NCBI RefSeq assembly: GCF_000236685.1
Contig: NC_016633.1
Location: forward strand, 3,526,854 to 3,590,853
Direction of reading: 5' to 3'
DNA from: Sphaerochaeta pleomorpha str. Grapes
Lineage (GTDB): Bacteria; Spirochaetota; Spirochaetia; Sphaerochaetales; Sphaerochaetaceae
Length of the DNA: 64,000 bases
A program made the translations under genes and the position numbers. The stretch's first letter is position 1. Each line of letters starts with the position of its first letter. The notes under the pieces were generated by a model that was not told the origin of the DNA, did not search any database, and saw only the letters and a list, made by a program, of their open reading frames with translations. This document shows positions 16,341 through 24,508 of the stretch, piece by piece.

Positions 16341-16347
16341 TACTATA
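16330..16347. promoter_or_regulatory. LysR-type operator candidate TATAG-N8-CTATA
   Basis: A perfect 5-base inverted repeat (TATAG, 8 bases, CTATA) in the 110-base divergent region between the reductase and LysR genes. Its T-N-A shape and location over the -35 box of the reductase promoter fit a LysR box. A second, weaker ATAT-rich repeat lies at 16361-16380 next to the LysR start. Confidence 0.5.
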
Positions 16348-16393
16348 AAAAGAATATAAAATATAGTAAAAACATTATATATAGGAGTTGCCC

Positions 16394-17269
16394 ATGACCA
16401 TACGTGATGTTAGGATTTTCTGCGAGGTAGTCGAAACCCTTTCCATGAGCAAGGCCGCTGAAAACCTTGACTGTGCCCAGCCAACGGTAAGCCATGTGAT
16501 AGCAGGAATAGAGGCTGACTATGGGGTTCGTTTGTTTGAACGGTTTTCAAAACGTCTGTATCTGACCGAGGATGGGCAATACCTGTATTCCCATGCACGT
16601 GATCTTCTTTGTGTGTATGATGAGATCGATACAAATCTTGGTGCATACAGCCATCCAGTGTTGGTAAGAATCGGAGCTACGATAACCGTGGGGAGTAGTG
16701 TCATGCCTGCCCTCTGTTGCACCTTTGAAAAGGAACATACAAATCTAAACCTCAAGGTTGTTGTCGATAATACCAAGACTATCGAACAACTCTTGCTCGA
16801 AAATAAGCTGGACCTTGCCTTGGTTGAAGGGACGGTATCGAATACAGACTTGGTTACAGATCCTGTAGTCTCTGATGAACTGGTTTTGGTCATGTCCCCT
16901 GATTTCCCATTTTCCTTCCAAAACAGCTGTAGAGCAGAAGATTTGGCAGGGTTGCCTTTTATATTCAGGGAAGAGGGGAGTGGAACGAGGCAAAGGTTCA
17001 TTGAATTCCTTTCGGCGCACAAAACCAACGTGCAGGAAAAATGGGTGTGTCATAGTTCGGATGTTATCTTGAATGCCGTAAAGAGTGGGCTAGGGTTGAC
17101 AGTAATTTCTTCTCGCCTGGTCAGCAAGGATTTGCAGATGGGGAAACTGAGAAAGATTCAGCTGGCTGACGCAAATTTTGTGCGTGCTTTTAGCCTCGTC
17201 TACCACAAGGACAAATTTTTCACTCCCCAGCTTGAGGCTCTCGTGAAGAAAATCAAGACACTTGAGTGA
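16394..17269 (+). CDS. LysR family transcriptional regulator
   Basis: A 291-residue regulator: N-terminal winged helix (about residues 1-60, with FCEVVETLSMSKAAENLDCAQPTVSHVI as the helix-turn-helix), a linker helix and a two-lobe ligand-binding domain. ATG 16394 has GGAG nine bases upstream; the frame also allows a TTG two codons earlier. It is transcribed away from the siroheme reductase operon and probably controls it, and itself, through the inverted repeats between them. Sulfur-responsive LysR proteins (CysB, Cbl) control similar genes elsewhere, but the inducer here is unknown. Confidence 0.9.
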   Translation: MTIRDVRIFCEVVETLSMSKAAENLDCAQPTVSHVIAGIEADYGVRLFERFSKRLYLTEDGQYLYSHARDLLCVYDEIDTNLGAYSHPVLVRIGATITVGSSVMPALCCTFEKEHTNLNLKVVVDNTKTIEQLLLENKLDLALVEGTVSNTDLVTDPVVSDELVLVMSPDFPFSFQNSCRAEDLAGLPFIFREEGSGTRQRFIEFLSAHKTNVQEKWVCHSSDVILNAVKSGLGLTVISSRLVSKDLQMGKLRKIQLADANFVRAFSLVYHKDKFFTPQLEALVKKIKTLE

Positions 17270-17328
17270 GAGTGACTAATAGTTATAAAATACAATATGA
17301 CGGATGTTGAAAAAGTGTAAGAGAAACC

Positions 17329-17357
17329 TTGATTTTTGGTTTTGTTCTGCCTATAGT
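17329..17357 (+). promoter_or_regulatory. Promoter of the acyl ligase-yhbY unit
   Basis: TTGATT (17329-17334), 17-base spacer, TATAGT (17352-17357), 48 bases upstream of the ATG at 17405. Confidence 0.55.
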
Positions 17358-17404
17358 TTAGATGTATTGGGTTTTGAAAGAGAAAAACCTATAGGAGAAG
17401 GCAC

Positions 17405-19147
17405 ATGGCAAGCAAAAAGGTATCCGAAAAACGTTGGGATTTCCTTGAAGAATTCAGAGGAAAAGATTTTCAAGGGGAATGGCCTACTATTGTTGAAATG
17501 TTTAATATCACAGTAAAGAGGTATCCTAATAACAGGTGCTATTCGGCCTTTGTTCCCAAGAATGAGGTATTTACCTTTCTTGAAGTGCAGGGTATCGTCA
17601 AACGGTTGGCCAACTATCTAATTAGCCATGGTGTCAAAAAAGGTGAGAAAATCGCTGTATCGGGAAAGAATAGTCCCGAATGGGCCATTGCCTATCTTGG
17701 AATTCTTTTTGCAGGGGCCATAGTCGTTCCCCTTGACAACACCTTCCGCGACGGGGAAATGGAAAAATTGCTTGCCTTTGCCGATGTCGACCGCATTTTT
17801 GCCGATGCAGACCGACTGAAAACCCTTGATTCAAAGAATACATTGGGCTTGGTTGAGAAAATCAGTCTGGAAATCTGCAAGGATTTCCCATTTGTCCTTG
17901 ACTGCCAGGTCGAAGAAGAGCAGGAAAGAGAAAAAGCCGATGTACTGGATACTGCAGCAATTCTCTTTACCAGCGGGACTACCGGGACGCCCAAAGGGGT
18001 GATGCTCAGTCACCGGAATCTGGTTTCAGATGCCTATCTTGCCCAAGGGAACATGTGGATCTATCCCGAAGACGTATTCTATGCGATTCTTCCCATCCAC
18101 CATGCCTATACCATGCTTTCGGTATTCTTTGTTTCGATGAGCGTCGGTGCCGAAGTAGTCTTTGGAAAGAAACTGGTGATCAGTCAGGTTTTCAAGGAAA
18201 TACGCGAAGGTCATGTAACAATGTTTCTCGGCGTCCCCATGCTCTTCAACAAGATGATTGGCGGCCTGATGAACGGGATCCGGGAAAAAAGTATTATTCT
18301 CTATGGAATAATCCGGTTCCTGATGAGTGTCTCCGGTTTCCTGAAGAAAGTATTCAAGGTGAATATCGGCAAGAAAATGTTTGGGTTCCTCTTGAAAAAG
18401 CTTTCCTTGGAAAATAACAGGATCTGCATTTCCGGTGGTGGGCCGCTTCCTTCCTCCACCTTCAAGATGTTCAATGAACTGGGCATAGATTTCGTCCAGG
18501 GCTATGGCCTTACCGAAACCAGTCCCATCACGCACCTCAATCCCGTTGAGGCCTATATCGAAACCTCGGTAGGCAAAGCGATTCCTGGTGTCGAGGTAAA
18601 AATCGTTGACCCCGATAGCGATGGCAATGGTATTATCTACCTCAAGGGTTCGATGGTCATGCAGGGATATTATAAGAATCCCGAGGCTACGGCCGAGGTC
18701 TTGGAAGACGGTTGGCTGAAGACAGGGGATGTCGGTCACCAGGATGCAAACGGGTACCTCTATCTGACCGGGCGGGAAAAGAATGTCATTGTCACTGAAG
18801 GTGGCAAGAACGTCTTCCCCGAGGAAATCGAGGACCATTTTCAGTTGTATAACGAGATCGACACTATCTGTGTATGCAAATATAATATTGACGTGAAAGC
18901 AAAGAAAGAAGGTATCAGGGCATTGATTTACCCTTCTGAGACCTATCGTGAAAAGATGGAAAAGGAAAACGGAACATCGAGCAAAGCCCTTATTGCCCAT
19001 CGGATGGAAGAAATTGTAGCTGAGGTTAACAAGGAATTGCCGGTTTATAAAAAGATTACCCGTGTACAGGTTGTCGATGAGCCGTTCGAAATGACGAGTA
19101 CGAAAAAAGTTAAGCGCTTTGTAGTTGCACAGAAGTACAAGGACTAG
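17405..19147 (+). CDS. AMP-dependent acyl-CoA/acyl-ACP ligase
   Basis: A 580-residue member of the ANL adenylating family, which activates a carboxylic (probably fatty) acid with ATP and transfers it to CoA or acyl carrier protein. The phosphate-binding motif FTSGTTGTPKG lies near residue 187, QGYGLTETSP near 365 and the hinge region GREKNVIVTEGGKNVFP near 455; a C-terminal Lys-containing segment is present (TSTKKVKRF). There is no signal peptide; hydrophobic stretches in the middle suggest membrane association. It is followed 13 bases later by yhbY. Two other paralogues lie at 38.9 and 42.1 kb. Confidence 0.85.
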   Translation: MASKKVSEKRWDFLEEFRGKDFQGEWPTIVEMFNITVKRYPNNRCYSAFVPKNEVFTFLEVQGIVKRLANYLISHGVKKGEKIAVSGKNSPEWAIAYLGILFAGAIVVPLDNTFRDGEMEKLLAFADVDRIFADADRLKTLDSKNTLGLVEKISLEICKDFPFVLDCQVEEEQEREKADVLDTAAILFTSGTTGTPKGVMLSHRNLVSDAYLAQGNMWIYPEDVFYAILPIHHAYTMLSVFFVSMSVGAEVVFGKKLVISQVFKEIREGHVTMFLGVPMLFNKMIGGLMNGIREKSIILYGIIRFLMSVSGFLKKVFKVNIGKKMFGFLLKKLSLENNRICISGGGPLPSSTFKMFNELGIDFVQGYGLTETSPITHLNPVEAYIETSVGKAIPGVEVKIVDPDSDGNGIIYLKGSMVMQGYYKNPEATAEVLEDGWLKTGDVGHQDANGYLYLTGREKNVIVTEGGKNVFPEEIEDHFQLYNEIDTICVCKYNIDVKAKKEGIRALIYPSETYREKMEKENGTSSKALIAHRMEEIVAEVNKELPVYKKITRVQVVDEPFEMTSTKKVKRFVVAQKYKD

Positions 19148-19160
19148 GTATAGTTAGGCT

Positions 19161-19466
19161 ATGAATAGTAGTGTACGGAGTTTTCTGAAGGCAAAGGCCC
19201 AGAATCTAAAACCGGTCGTAATGGTCGGTAAGGGTGGCGTAGATCCCAGGATTGTTACTGCCCTTGATGAGGCTCTCACCAGTCATGAACTGGTGAAGGT
19301 GAAGTTCCAGGCTTTCAAGGATGAGAAGAGAACCCTTGCCGAACAGCTTGCAGTCGATACAAAGAGCGAGTTGATCGGTATCATGGGGTTTATTGCAACC
19401 TTCTACCGCGATAGCGAAAACCACCTCATGCATTTCCCAAAGGAATTACTGAGGAAGGGGGAGTAA
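19161..19466 (+). CDS. yhbY: YhbY family CRM-domain RNA-binding protein
   Basis: A 101-residue protein made of a single CRM domain. The GKGGVDPRIVTALDEAL stretch contains the family's exposed G-x-x-G loop, and HELVKVKF is the following strand. YhbY associates with pre-50S ribosomal particles and is thought to help their maturation. It follows the acyl ligase gene in the same transcript and is followed by two hairpins, one of them a terminator. Confidence 0.93.
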   Translation: MNSSVRSFLKAKAQNLKPVVMVGKGGVDPRIVTALDEALTSHELVKVKFQAFKDEKRTLAEQLAVDTKSELIGIMGFIATFYRDSENHLMHFPKELLRKGE

Positions 19467-19520
19467 GGCAACACCTGGTTGCCTGCTAACTAAGACACCA
19501 GCTAACCCCTGGTGTTTTTT
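19466..19520 (+). terminator. Hairpin pair and terminator after yhbY
   Basis: AGGCAAC-ACCTG-GTTGCCT (19466-19484) starts at the last base of the stop codon. Then ACACCAG (19495-19501), 7-base loop, CTGGTGT (19509-19515) and a T-run form a standard rho-independent terminator. Confidence 0.8.
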
Positions 19521-19676
19521 ATTCGGTTTTTTATATGAAAATCCCTGTTTCAGGGAAAACTGGGAAAAGAGAAAAAGCGCAAGCCCCCATTCCAACGGAA
19601 CAGGGACTTGCAAGTAGAGAAAATCCACCAGAAGGTGATACTCATTAGTACCACAGGGGCTCTTCCCTTGCAATGG

Positions 19677-21158
19677 TTAATTGCTATTTCCCTTGAAGCA
19701 ATCAAAATCCAATGCCGAAAGCTTCTTTTCAAGGCTGTTTCTCCTCGAAAGTATACTCGACATTTCCTGGGGATTCCAAAGTCTTTCCGCCAGGATCGAT
19801 AACCGTGGGAAAAGCATATATTCCGCATGTTTGGAATATACGATTTTTTCGGTCCAAAGGTTTCCTTGTCCACCAAGCACCATTTTCTGACTGGCCTCGT
19901 CCAGATCAACAGGGCAGGGATTGAAAAGGGCCGTGTCCTGAAGCGTGGTTACTCCCAGATTGCCCGGTTCCTCAATACTGTCGAGGTGCTTGTAATCGAA
20001 GTAACACCCTGCTGTGTTGGGGCTCATTATTATCTGGTGGCCGAGCTCGCTTGCCTTGCGGCCTCCCTCTGTTCCTCTCCAGGACATAACAATAAGGCTT
20101 TCTGGTAAACCAAGTGTTTCGCTCCCTTCAAGAACCTCATCCCATCCTATGGGCTGCTTGCCCTCATCCTCTACTATTTTTGCGACTTGGGTTGTCATCC
20201 AGGCTTGGAGTTCCTTTTCGGAGTGCAGATTGTTTTTTTGCATCCTACTTTGGCATTTCGGGCATCGCTCCCATTGGGCATGGGGACATTCATCCCCACC
20301 GATATGGATATAAGGACCGGGGAAAAGCCTGGCCAGCGTAGCGATGGCAGCCTTGAGGAATTCCAAGACCTCGTCATTTCCCGCACACAGTACATCTTCG
20401 AAAATACCCCAGCGGTCCTGCACTGCATAGGGCCCTTCGGTGCAGCCGAGATGGGGATAGGAAGCAAGCAAGGCAGAGGCGTGGCCTGGGGTTTCGATTT
20501 CAGGGATTACCACCACTTGGCGCTGTTTGGCATAGGCTACTATTTCTTTGATCTCTTCTTCCTGGTAAAACCCGCCATAGGTAGTCTGTCCCGAATATTG
20601 GAGTTCTGCCCGCTTAGACCCTATCGTCTCAAGGTTTGGATAGCCATCTATAGGGAAACGCCAGCCCTGGTCATCGGTAAGATGCCAATGGAAACGGTTC
20701 AGGTGGTGCAGTGCCGCCGCATCGATGAGTTTCTTGATGAATGCAGGTGAAAAGAAATGCCTGCTGCAGTCGAGCATGAAACCACGCCAGCTGTATAATG
20801 GTTCGTCCTCGATTTTGCAACAGGGGATGATGTTGTCATTGGCCAGTGCCATCTGCCTAAGGGTCATGAAACCGTGAAACGCCCCTTCAGACTGGGAAGC
20901 TGCGATAACAACCTGGTTTTTGGTTACTTTAAGGGTGTACCCCTCCCTCGGTAGCGTGTCTGTCTTTTTCAAAAAGACATCTTCTCCCCCTAAGTTGCAC
21001 TGTAACTGTTGCTGCGCAAGTTCAGCGATTTCTTTGAATTCCGGTGCAAAGCTGATGGTAGTGCCGTTGTGGAGACGAAAGGCCCCTTCTAGGTCTACGA
21101 TATGCAAAGGAAGAGGCATAAGGAGTTCCGATGCCTTCTTTGGTTGTTTTTTCTGCAT
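19677..21158 (-). CDS. GH20 beta-N-acetylhexosaminidase, cytoplasmic
   Basis: A 493-residue enzyme that removes terminal beta-linked GlcNAc (or GalNAc) by substrate-assisted catalysis. After an N-terminal GH20b-like domain (about residues 1-120) the catalytic barrel begins at WRGFMLDCSRHF. HWHLTDDQGWR and the catalytic D289-E290 pair in HIGGDE are intact. There is no signal peptide, so it acts on imported oligosaccharides. ATG 21158 has AAGGAAGG upstream; the frame runs to 21275 but that crosses the operator. It is divergent from the ROK regulator, and the XylR-like site between them probably controls both. Confidence 0.92.
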   Translation of the reverse strand: MQKKQPKKASELLMPLPLHIVDLEGAFRLHNGTTISFAPEFKEIAELAQQQLQCNLGGEDVFLKKTDTLPREGYTLKVTKNQVVIAASQSEGAFHGFMTLRQMALANDNIIPCCKIEDEPLYSWRGFMLDCSRHFFSPAFIKKLIDAAALHHLNRFHWHLTDDQGWRFPIDGYPNLETIGSKRAELQYSGQTTYGGFYQEEEIKEIVAYAKQRQVVVIPEIETPGHASALLASYPHLGCTEGPYAVQDRWGIFEDVLCAGNDEVLEFLKAAIATLARLFPGPYIHIGGDECPHAQWERCPKCQSRMQKNNLHSEKELQAWMTTQVAKIVEDEGKQPIGWDEVLEGSETLGLPESLIVMSWRGTEGGRKASELGHQIIMSPNTAGCYFDYKHLDSIEEPGNLGVTTLQDTALFNPCPVDLDEASQKMVLGGQGNLWTEKIVYSKHAEYMLFPRLSILAERLWNPQEMSSILSRRNSLEKKLSALDFDCFKGNSN

Positions 21159-21234
21159 TGTTCCTTCCTTTAAGGTACCTGTTTTCTTACAAAACCCTAT
21201 GGTCCGCTCTCCAGTCAGTTGGAAAATATTCTTA

Positions 21235-21291
21235 TTGACAGGGGCTAGGACCGATGGTAGTCTTAGTTTGTACAAAGAGCAAACAAACTAA
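21235..21291. promoter_or_regulatory. ROK promoter with XylR-like operator
   Basis: TTGACA (21235-21240) with 17 bases to TAGTCT, immediately followed by the inverted repeat TTAGTTTGT (21263-21271), 11 bases, ACAAACTAA (21283-21291). The arms equal those of the classical XylR operator (a ROK protein). A sister site sits at 24379-24403 before the ABC binding-protein gene and shares the 15 bases TTAGTTTGTACAAAG. Confidence 0.7.
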
Positions 21292-21328
21292 TACAGAGGG
21301 TTTACTTCCCTCCATCTTAAAGAAGCAA

Positions 21329-22537
21329 ATGAGAATAAACAATAATAATTTTCAGAAAAACGCCAATACCTCCCTCGTTTCCCAATTGATATGGAAGAGC
21401 CCAGGGATCAGTCGTGTCGATATCGCCCGGGAACTGAACCTCTATCGGTCGACGGTTACCAATATCATCTCCGCGCTCATCGACGATGAAGTTGTCTATG
21501 AGGGTGAGGAAGGAAGCGGTATGAGCAGGGGAGGGCGAAAGCCGATCATTCTCAGACTCAATGAAAAATTTGGCTGCGTGGTTGGTTTTGATATCCAGCC
21601 TTCCCATTATCGTGCCGTGATACTCGATATCACCGGTTCCTTGCTCTGGCAACAGAAAGGTGCCCTGCCCAAGGTTGACTTTGACGGGATCCTGTTGTTT
21701 CTCATGGATCTTGTCCTCTCGGAGGTGAAAAAAATCAACATTCCCTTGCTTGCCGTATGTGCAGGTATTCCCGGGATTGTAAACTCTGACAACGGAATCA
21801 TTGTCTATGCAGAACCCTTTAAACTAAAAAATTATGATTTTCATTCATTCTTTGCCAAACGCTATGATGTTCCGGTATTCGTTGAAAATGATGCCAACTG
21901 TACCGCTTGGCTGGAAATGACCATTAACCGCAATATCCATCTGGGGGATTTTGTCTGTTTGATAGCTGACTACCATGAGGGAAGCTATCAGTTTGGAGAC
22001 CGTTCAGGCATTGGCGTAGGCATTGCCCTCTCCATTGGCGGAAAAGTCTACCATGGGTCTCACCACAGTGCAGGTGAATTCTGTTCCTTGAGCTGGAGGG
22101 AAGAAAGCATAGGTCAGACTGGTTTGCAAGAGGATGTATTGATTCGCTCAGTTTCTGATCCCCAGGCCTTGGCAGTCTGGATGAACGATCTTTTTTCTTC
22201 GCTTGTTCCTGTCCTCTCTGTAATAGACCCGCGTTTCCTGTTCATCCACGGGAAACCCTTCGATGATGAAGACAAGATTCAAGGGATGCTCAGCAAAGAC
22301 TGTCCCCAGTTTCTTGCCTTACTGGAAAAAATCGGATGCAAGATGGTTTTCAATGCACATGATGAATCGGTAGTTGCGAAAGGAGCTGCTACTATGTACT
22401 TGCAGAAACTCTTCGCTGTTCCTGAATTATCGGAAACTGAGAGCAGAACCCATTTTGACTGGGATGATGTAATTAATCAGGCCTATCCGATGAAAAAAAG
22501 CTATATTTTACAGAGCGGGAGTGATGACAATGAGTAA
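21329..22537 (+). CDS. ROK family transcriptional repressor (NagC/XylR type)
   Basis: A 402-residue regulator: winged helix-turn-helix (about residues 1-75, with SRVDIARELNLYRSTVTNII), then a sugar-kinase-like ROK domain with VGFDIQPSHYRAVILD, the VENDANC active-site-like segment and an H-S-A-G-E-F-C-S motif. The usual zinc-binding C-x-C-G-x-x-G-C-x-E motif of ROK proteins is not visible. ATG 21329 has AAGAAG upstream; the frame extends to 21254 but that crosses the operator. Its stop overlaps the first permease start, so it heads the ABC operon and probably senses a sugar from it. Confidence 0.88.
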   Translation: MRINNNNFQKNANTSLVSQLIWKSPGISRVDIARELNLYRSTVTNIISALIDDEVVYEGEEGSGMSRGGRKPIILRLNEKFGCVVGFDIQPSHYRAVILDITGSLLWQQKGALPKVDFDGILLFLMDLVLSEVKKINIPLLAVCAGIPGIVNSDNGIIVYAEPFKLKNYDFHSFFAKRYDVPVFVENDANCTAWLEMTINRNIHLGDFVCLIADYHEGSYQFGDRSGIGVGIALSIGGKVYHGSHHSAGEFCSLSWREESIGQTGLQEDVLIRSVSDPQALAVWMNDLFSSLVPVLSVIDPRFLFIHGKPFDDEDKIQGMLSKDCPQFLALLEKIGCKMVFNAHDESVVAKGAATMYLQKLFAVPELSETESRTHFDWDDVINQAYPMKKSYILQSGSDDNE

Positions 22538-23453
22538 GCATCAATCGTTAAAATCTTCACTTTCATCCTCACGTAGGGAACAGAACCGTGCTTACTGGAT
22601 GTTGGTTTTGCCTGGGGTTATCATATACCTTGCGGTAATGGCTTTTCCTACCATATTTTCCATTGTTTTGAGCCTGAGCAGTTATAACGGTGGTAAATTG
22701 TTCAATGCACAGAACCCTGCTGCGTTTGTGGGTTTGAAATGGTACAAACGCCTGTTCGTTGATGAATATTTTTACCTTGCCCTGAAAAACAATCTCTGGA
22801 TTGTCTTTGTCTCGGTTTTCGGCCAGATTCCCCTGGGGTTTTTCCTTTCCTATGTACTCTATAGGGGTATTGTAAAGAGAACGGATTTTTTCCAGACAAT
22901 GATCTATCTGCCCTGTGTCATCTCTACGGTTGTAATAGGTATCCTCTGGAAATCTTTCTTTGCACCGTACGGGGCCTACCCGGAATTGGTCAGGCTTATA
23001 AACCCGGAATTTGAATATTCGGTTTCCAATCACCCTATGTTCCCGGTTCTCTTTGTCATTCTCTGGATGTATACCGGAACCTACCTGATTATATTCATGG
23101 CCAACTTGCAGAAAATCGATGCCGCAATTATCGAGGCTGCAAGGATTGACGGGGCATCAGAAGGACAATCTCTGCGCTATATCATTCTTCCGGCCCTCTC
23201 AGGGGTCCTTGTGACAAGTTGCATTCTGGCTATCAGCGGTTCATTGAAAAGTTTCGACTTAATCTATGTTATGACGGGAGGGGGGCCTGCAAACAGGACC
23301 AGTGTCCTCTCTGTCTATATGTTTGACAAAGCCTTCAGGGGAGCCCCGAATTATCCATTGGCAAATGCTATCAGTACCGTGATGGTAACAATCAGTTTTA
23401 TCCTTATCGGTTTGACCAAATGGGCCGAGAGTAAATTCGGGGGGAGAGAATAA
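22530..23453 (+). CDS. Sugar ABC transporter permease (MalF/UgpA type)
   Basis: A 307-residue inner-membrane protein with six hydrophobic segments after a polar N-terminus. The EAA loop that meets the ATPase reads IIEAARIDGASEGQSLRYIILPAL. The start is ATG 22530, eight bases after GGGAG and overlapping the ROK stop by 8 bases (ATGAGTAA). It forms a heterodimer with the permease that follows. No dedicated ATP-binding gene is in the locus, so a shared MsmK/UgpC-type ATPase encoded elsewhere is expected. Confidence 0.93.
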   Translation: MSKHQSLKSSLSSSRREQNRAYWMLVLPGVIIYLAVMAFPTIFSIVLSLSSYNGGKLFNAQNPAAFVGLKWYKRLFVDEYFYLALKNNLWIVFVSVFGQIPLGFFLSYVLYRGIVKRTDFFQTMIYLPCVISTVVIGILWKSFFAPYGAYPELVRLINPEFEYSVSNHPMFPVLFVILWMYTGTYLIIFMANLQKIDAAIIEAARIDGASEGQSLRYIILPALSGVLVTSCILAISGSLKSFDLIYVMTGGGPANRTSVLSVYMFDKAFRGAPNYPLANAISTVMVTISFILIGLTKWAESKFGGRE

Positions 23454-23454
23454 T

Positions 23455-24306
23455 ATGTCTGATATCAAAGATACCAAAAGCCCCCGGGCCCGTTTCGGTT
23501 TGTTTCTGACCTATCTGGTTCTCCTTTTCTTTACGCTCATGGCAATCTACCCGCTCATCTGGCTGGCTATGAATTCTTTCAAGACAACAACCGAATTCCA
23601 GCTTAATAAGCTGGGGGTTCCAAAAGCCTGGGTCACGATCAATTACCAGGATGCCTGGGTAAGGGGAAAGTTTCCCCATCTGATTTTCAATAGTGTAATC
23701 TATACGGGAATTACTACATTGGTCACCTTGGTTTTCTCCTTTATGGCCGGGTTTGCCTTTGCAAAGATACCCCATAAGGCAACCAAGATTCTGCATGGTT
23801 CCTTTATCATCGGGCTACTGTTGACCTTACAGTCTATCATGGTTCCCTTGTTCCTTATCATCAACTGGACTGGATTATACAACTCTCGCCTTGGGGTCCT
23901 GATTCCTTATATCGGTATTGCGATGCCTATGGGGATTTACCTGGGAACCGATTATATTAAGAGTATTCCCAATGCCTTGATAGAATCGGCAAGGATTGAC
24001 GGGGCAACCTATTTGAAGATATTCAGGACTATCATTGTCCCGATGGCTTTGCCTGTTGGTGTTACCGTTGCAATTCTTACCGTTACCGGTACTTGGAATG
24101 AATTTATGTTGATCAACATTCTGACCAGCAGTGATGCCCTGAAGAGTCTTCCTGTTGGGGTTCAAAAATTTGCTGGGGCTCTTTCCAGCGATTTCGGAAA
24201 GCAGTTTGCGTCTTTGGTAATAGGCTTGTTGCCCATGTTGATATTCTACATGTTCTTCCGCAAGGAGATTACCAAGGGAGTCGCAACAGGGGCTGTCAAA
24301 GGGTAG
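23455..24306 (+). CDS. Sugar ABC transporter permease (MalG/UgpE type)
   Basis: A 283-residue inner-membrane protein with six hydrophobic segments. The EAA loop is LIESARIDGATYLKIFRTIIVPMALP, and the N-terminal YPLIWLAMNSFKTTTEF stretch is typical of MalG-like partners. It begins one base after the MalF-like gene with GGGGAGAG upstream. It completes the translocation channel; the binding protein lies 202 bases further on with its own promoter. Confidence 0.93.
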   Translation: MSDIKDTKSPRARFGLFLTYLVLLFFTLMAIYPLIWLAMNSFKTTTEFQLNKLGVPKAWVTINYQDAWVRGKFPHLIFNSVIYTGITTLVTLVFSFMAGFAFAKIPHKATKILHGSFIIGLLLTLQSIMVPLFLIINWTGLYNSRLGVLIPYIGIAMPMGIYLGTDYIKSIPNALIESARIDGATYLKIFRTIIVPMALPVGVTVAILTVTGTWNEFMLINILTSSDALKSLPVGVQKFAGALSSDFGKQFASLVIGLLPMLIFYMFFRKEITKGVATGAVKG

Positions 24307-24349
24307 TCTAACAGACTTTGTTCTGGGAAAAGCACAACCCTAAAATTGT

Positions 24350-24403
24350 TTGACAGCTGTAGGTACGCATGGTAGCATTTAGTTTGTACAAAGTATGAAC
24401 TAA
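24350..24403 (+). promoter_or_regulatory. Binding-protein promoter with XylR-like ROK operator
   Basis: TTGACA (24350-24355), 17 bases, TAGCAT (24373-24378), then TTAGTTTGT-ACAAAGT-ATGAACTAA (24379-24403). The 25-base length equals the XylR operator, with two mismatches in the right arm. The geometry matches the site upstream of the ROK gene to within one base. Confidence 0.7.
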
Positions 24404-24417
24404 ATTGGTCATGAAGG

Positions 24418-24472
24418 ATTCACCCTTTTTTTGGGGTGAATGTGCTATTGACGGGGTAGGCAAAAACCTACC
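24418..24472 (+). other. Two leader hairpins before the sugar-binding protein
   Basis: ATTCACCC-8-base U-rich loop-GGGTGAAT (24418-24441) and GGTAGG-CAAAAA-CCTACC (24455-24472) lie in the roughly 120-base leader. They may protect the binding-protein mRNA so it is made in excess over the permeases, as seen in other ABC operons. Confidence 0.45.
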
Positions 24473-24508
24473 GATTGTAAGCTCATGAGAAGTCATTAGG
24501 AGGTAAAA

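Noticed and set aside
18026..19000. 324-codon frame opposite the first acyl ligase
   Set aside because: Antisense shadow of a gene with complete ANL motifs.
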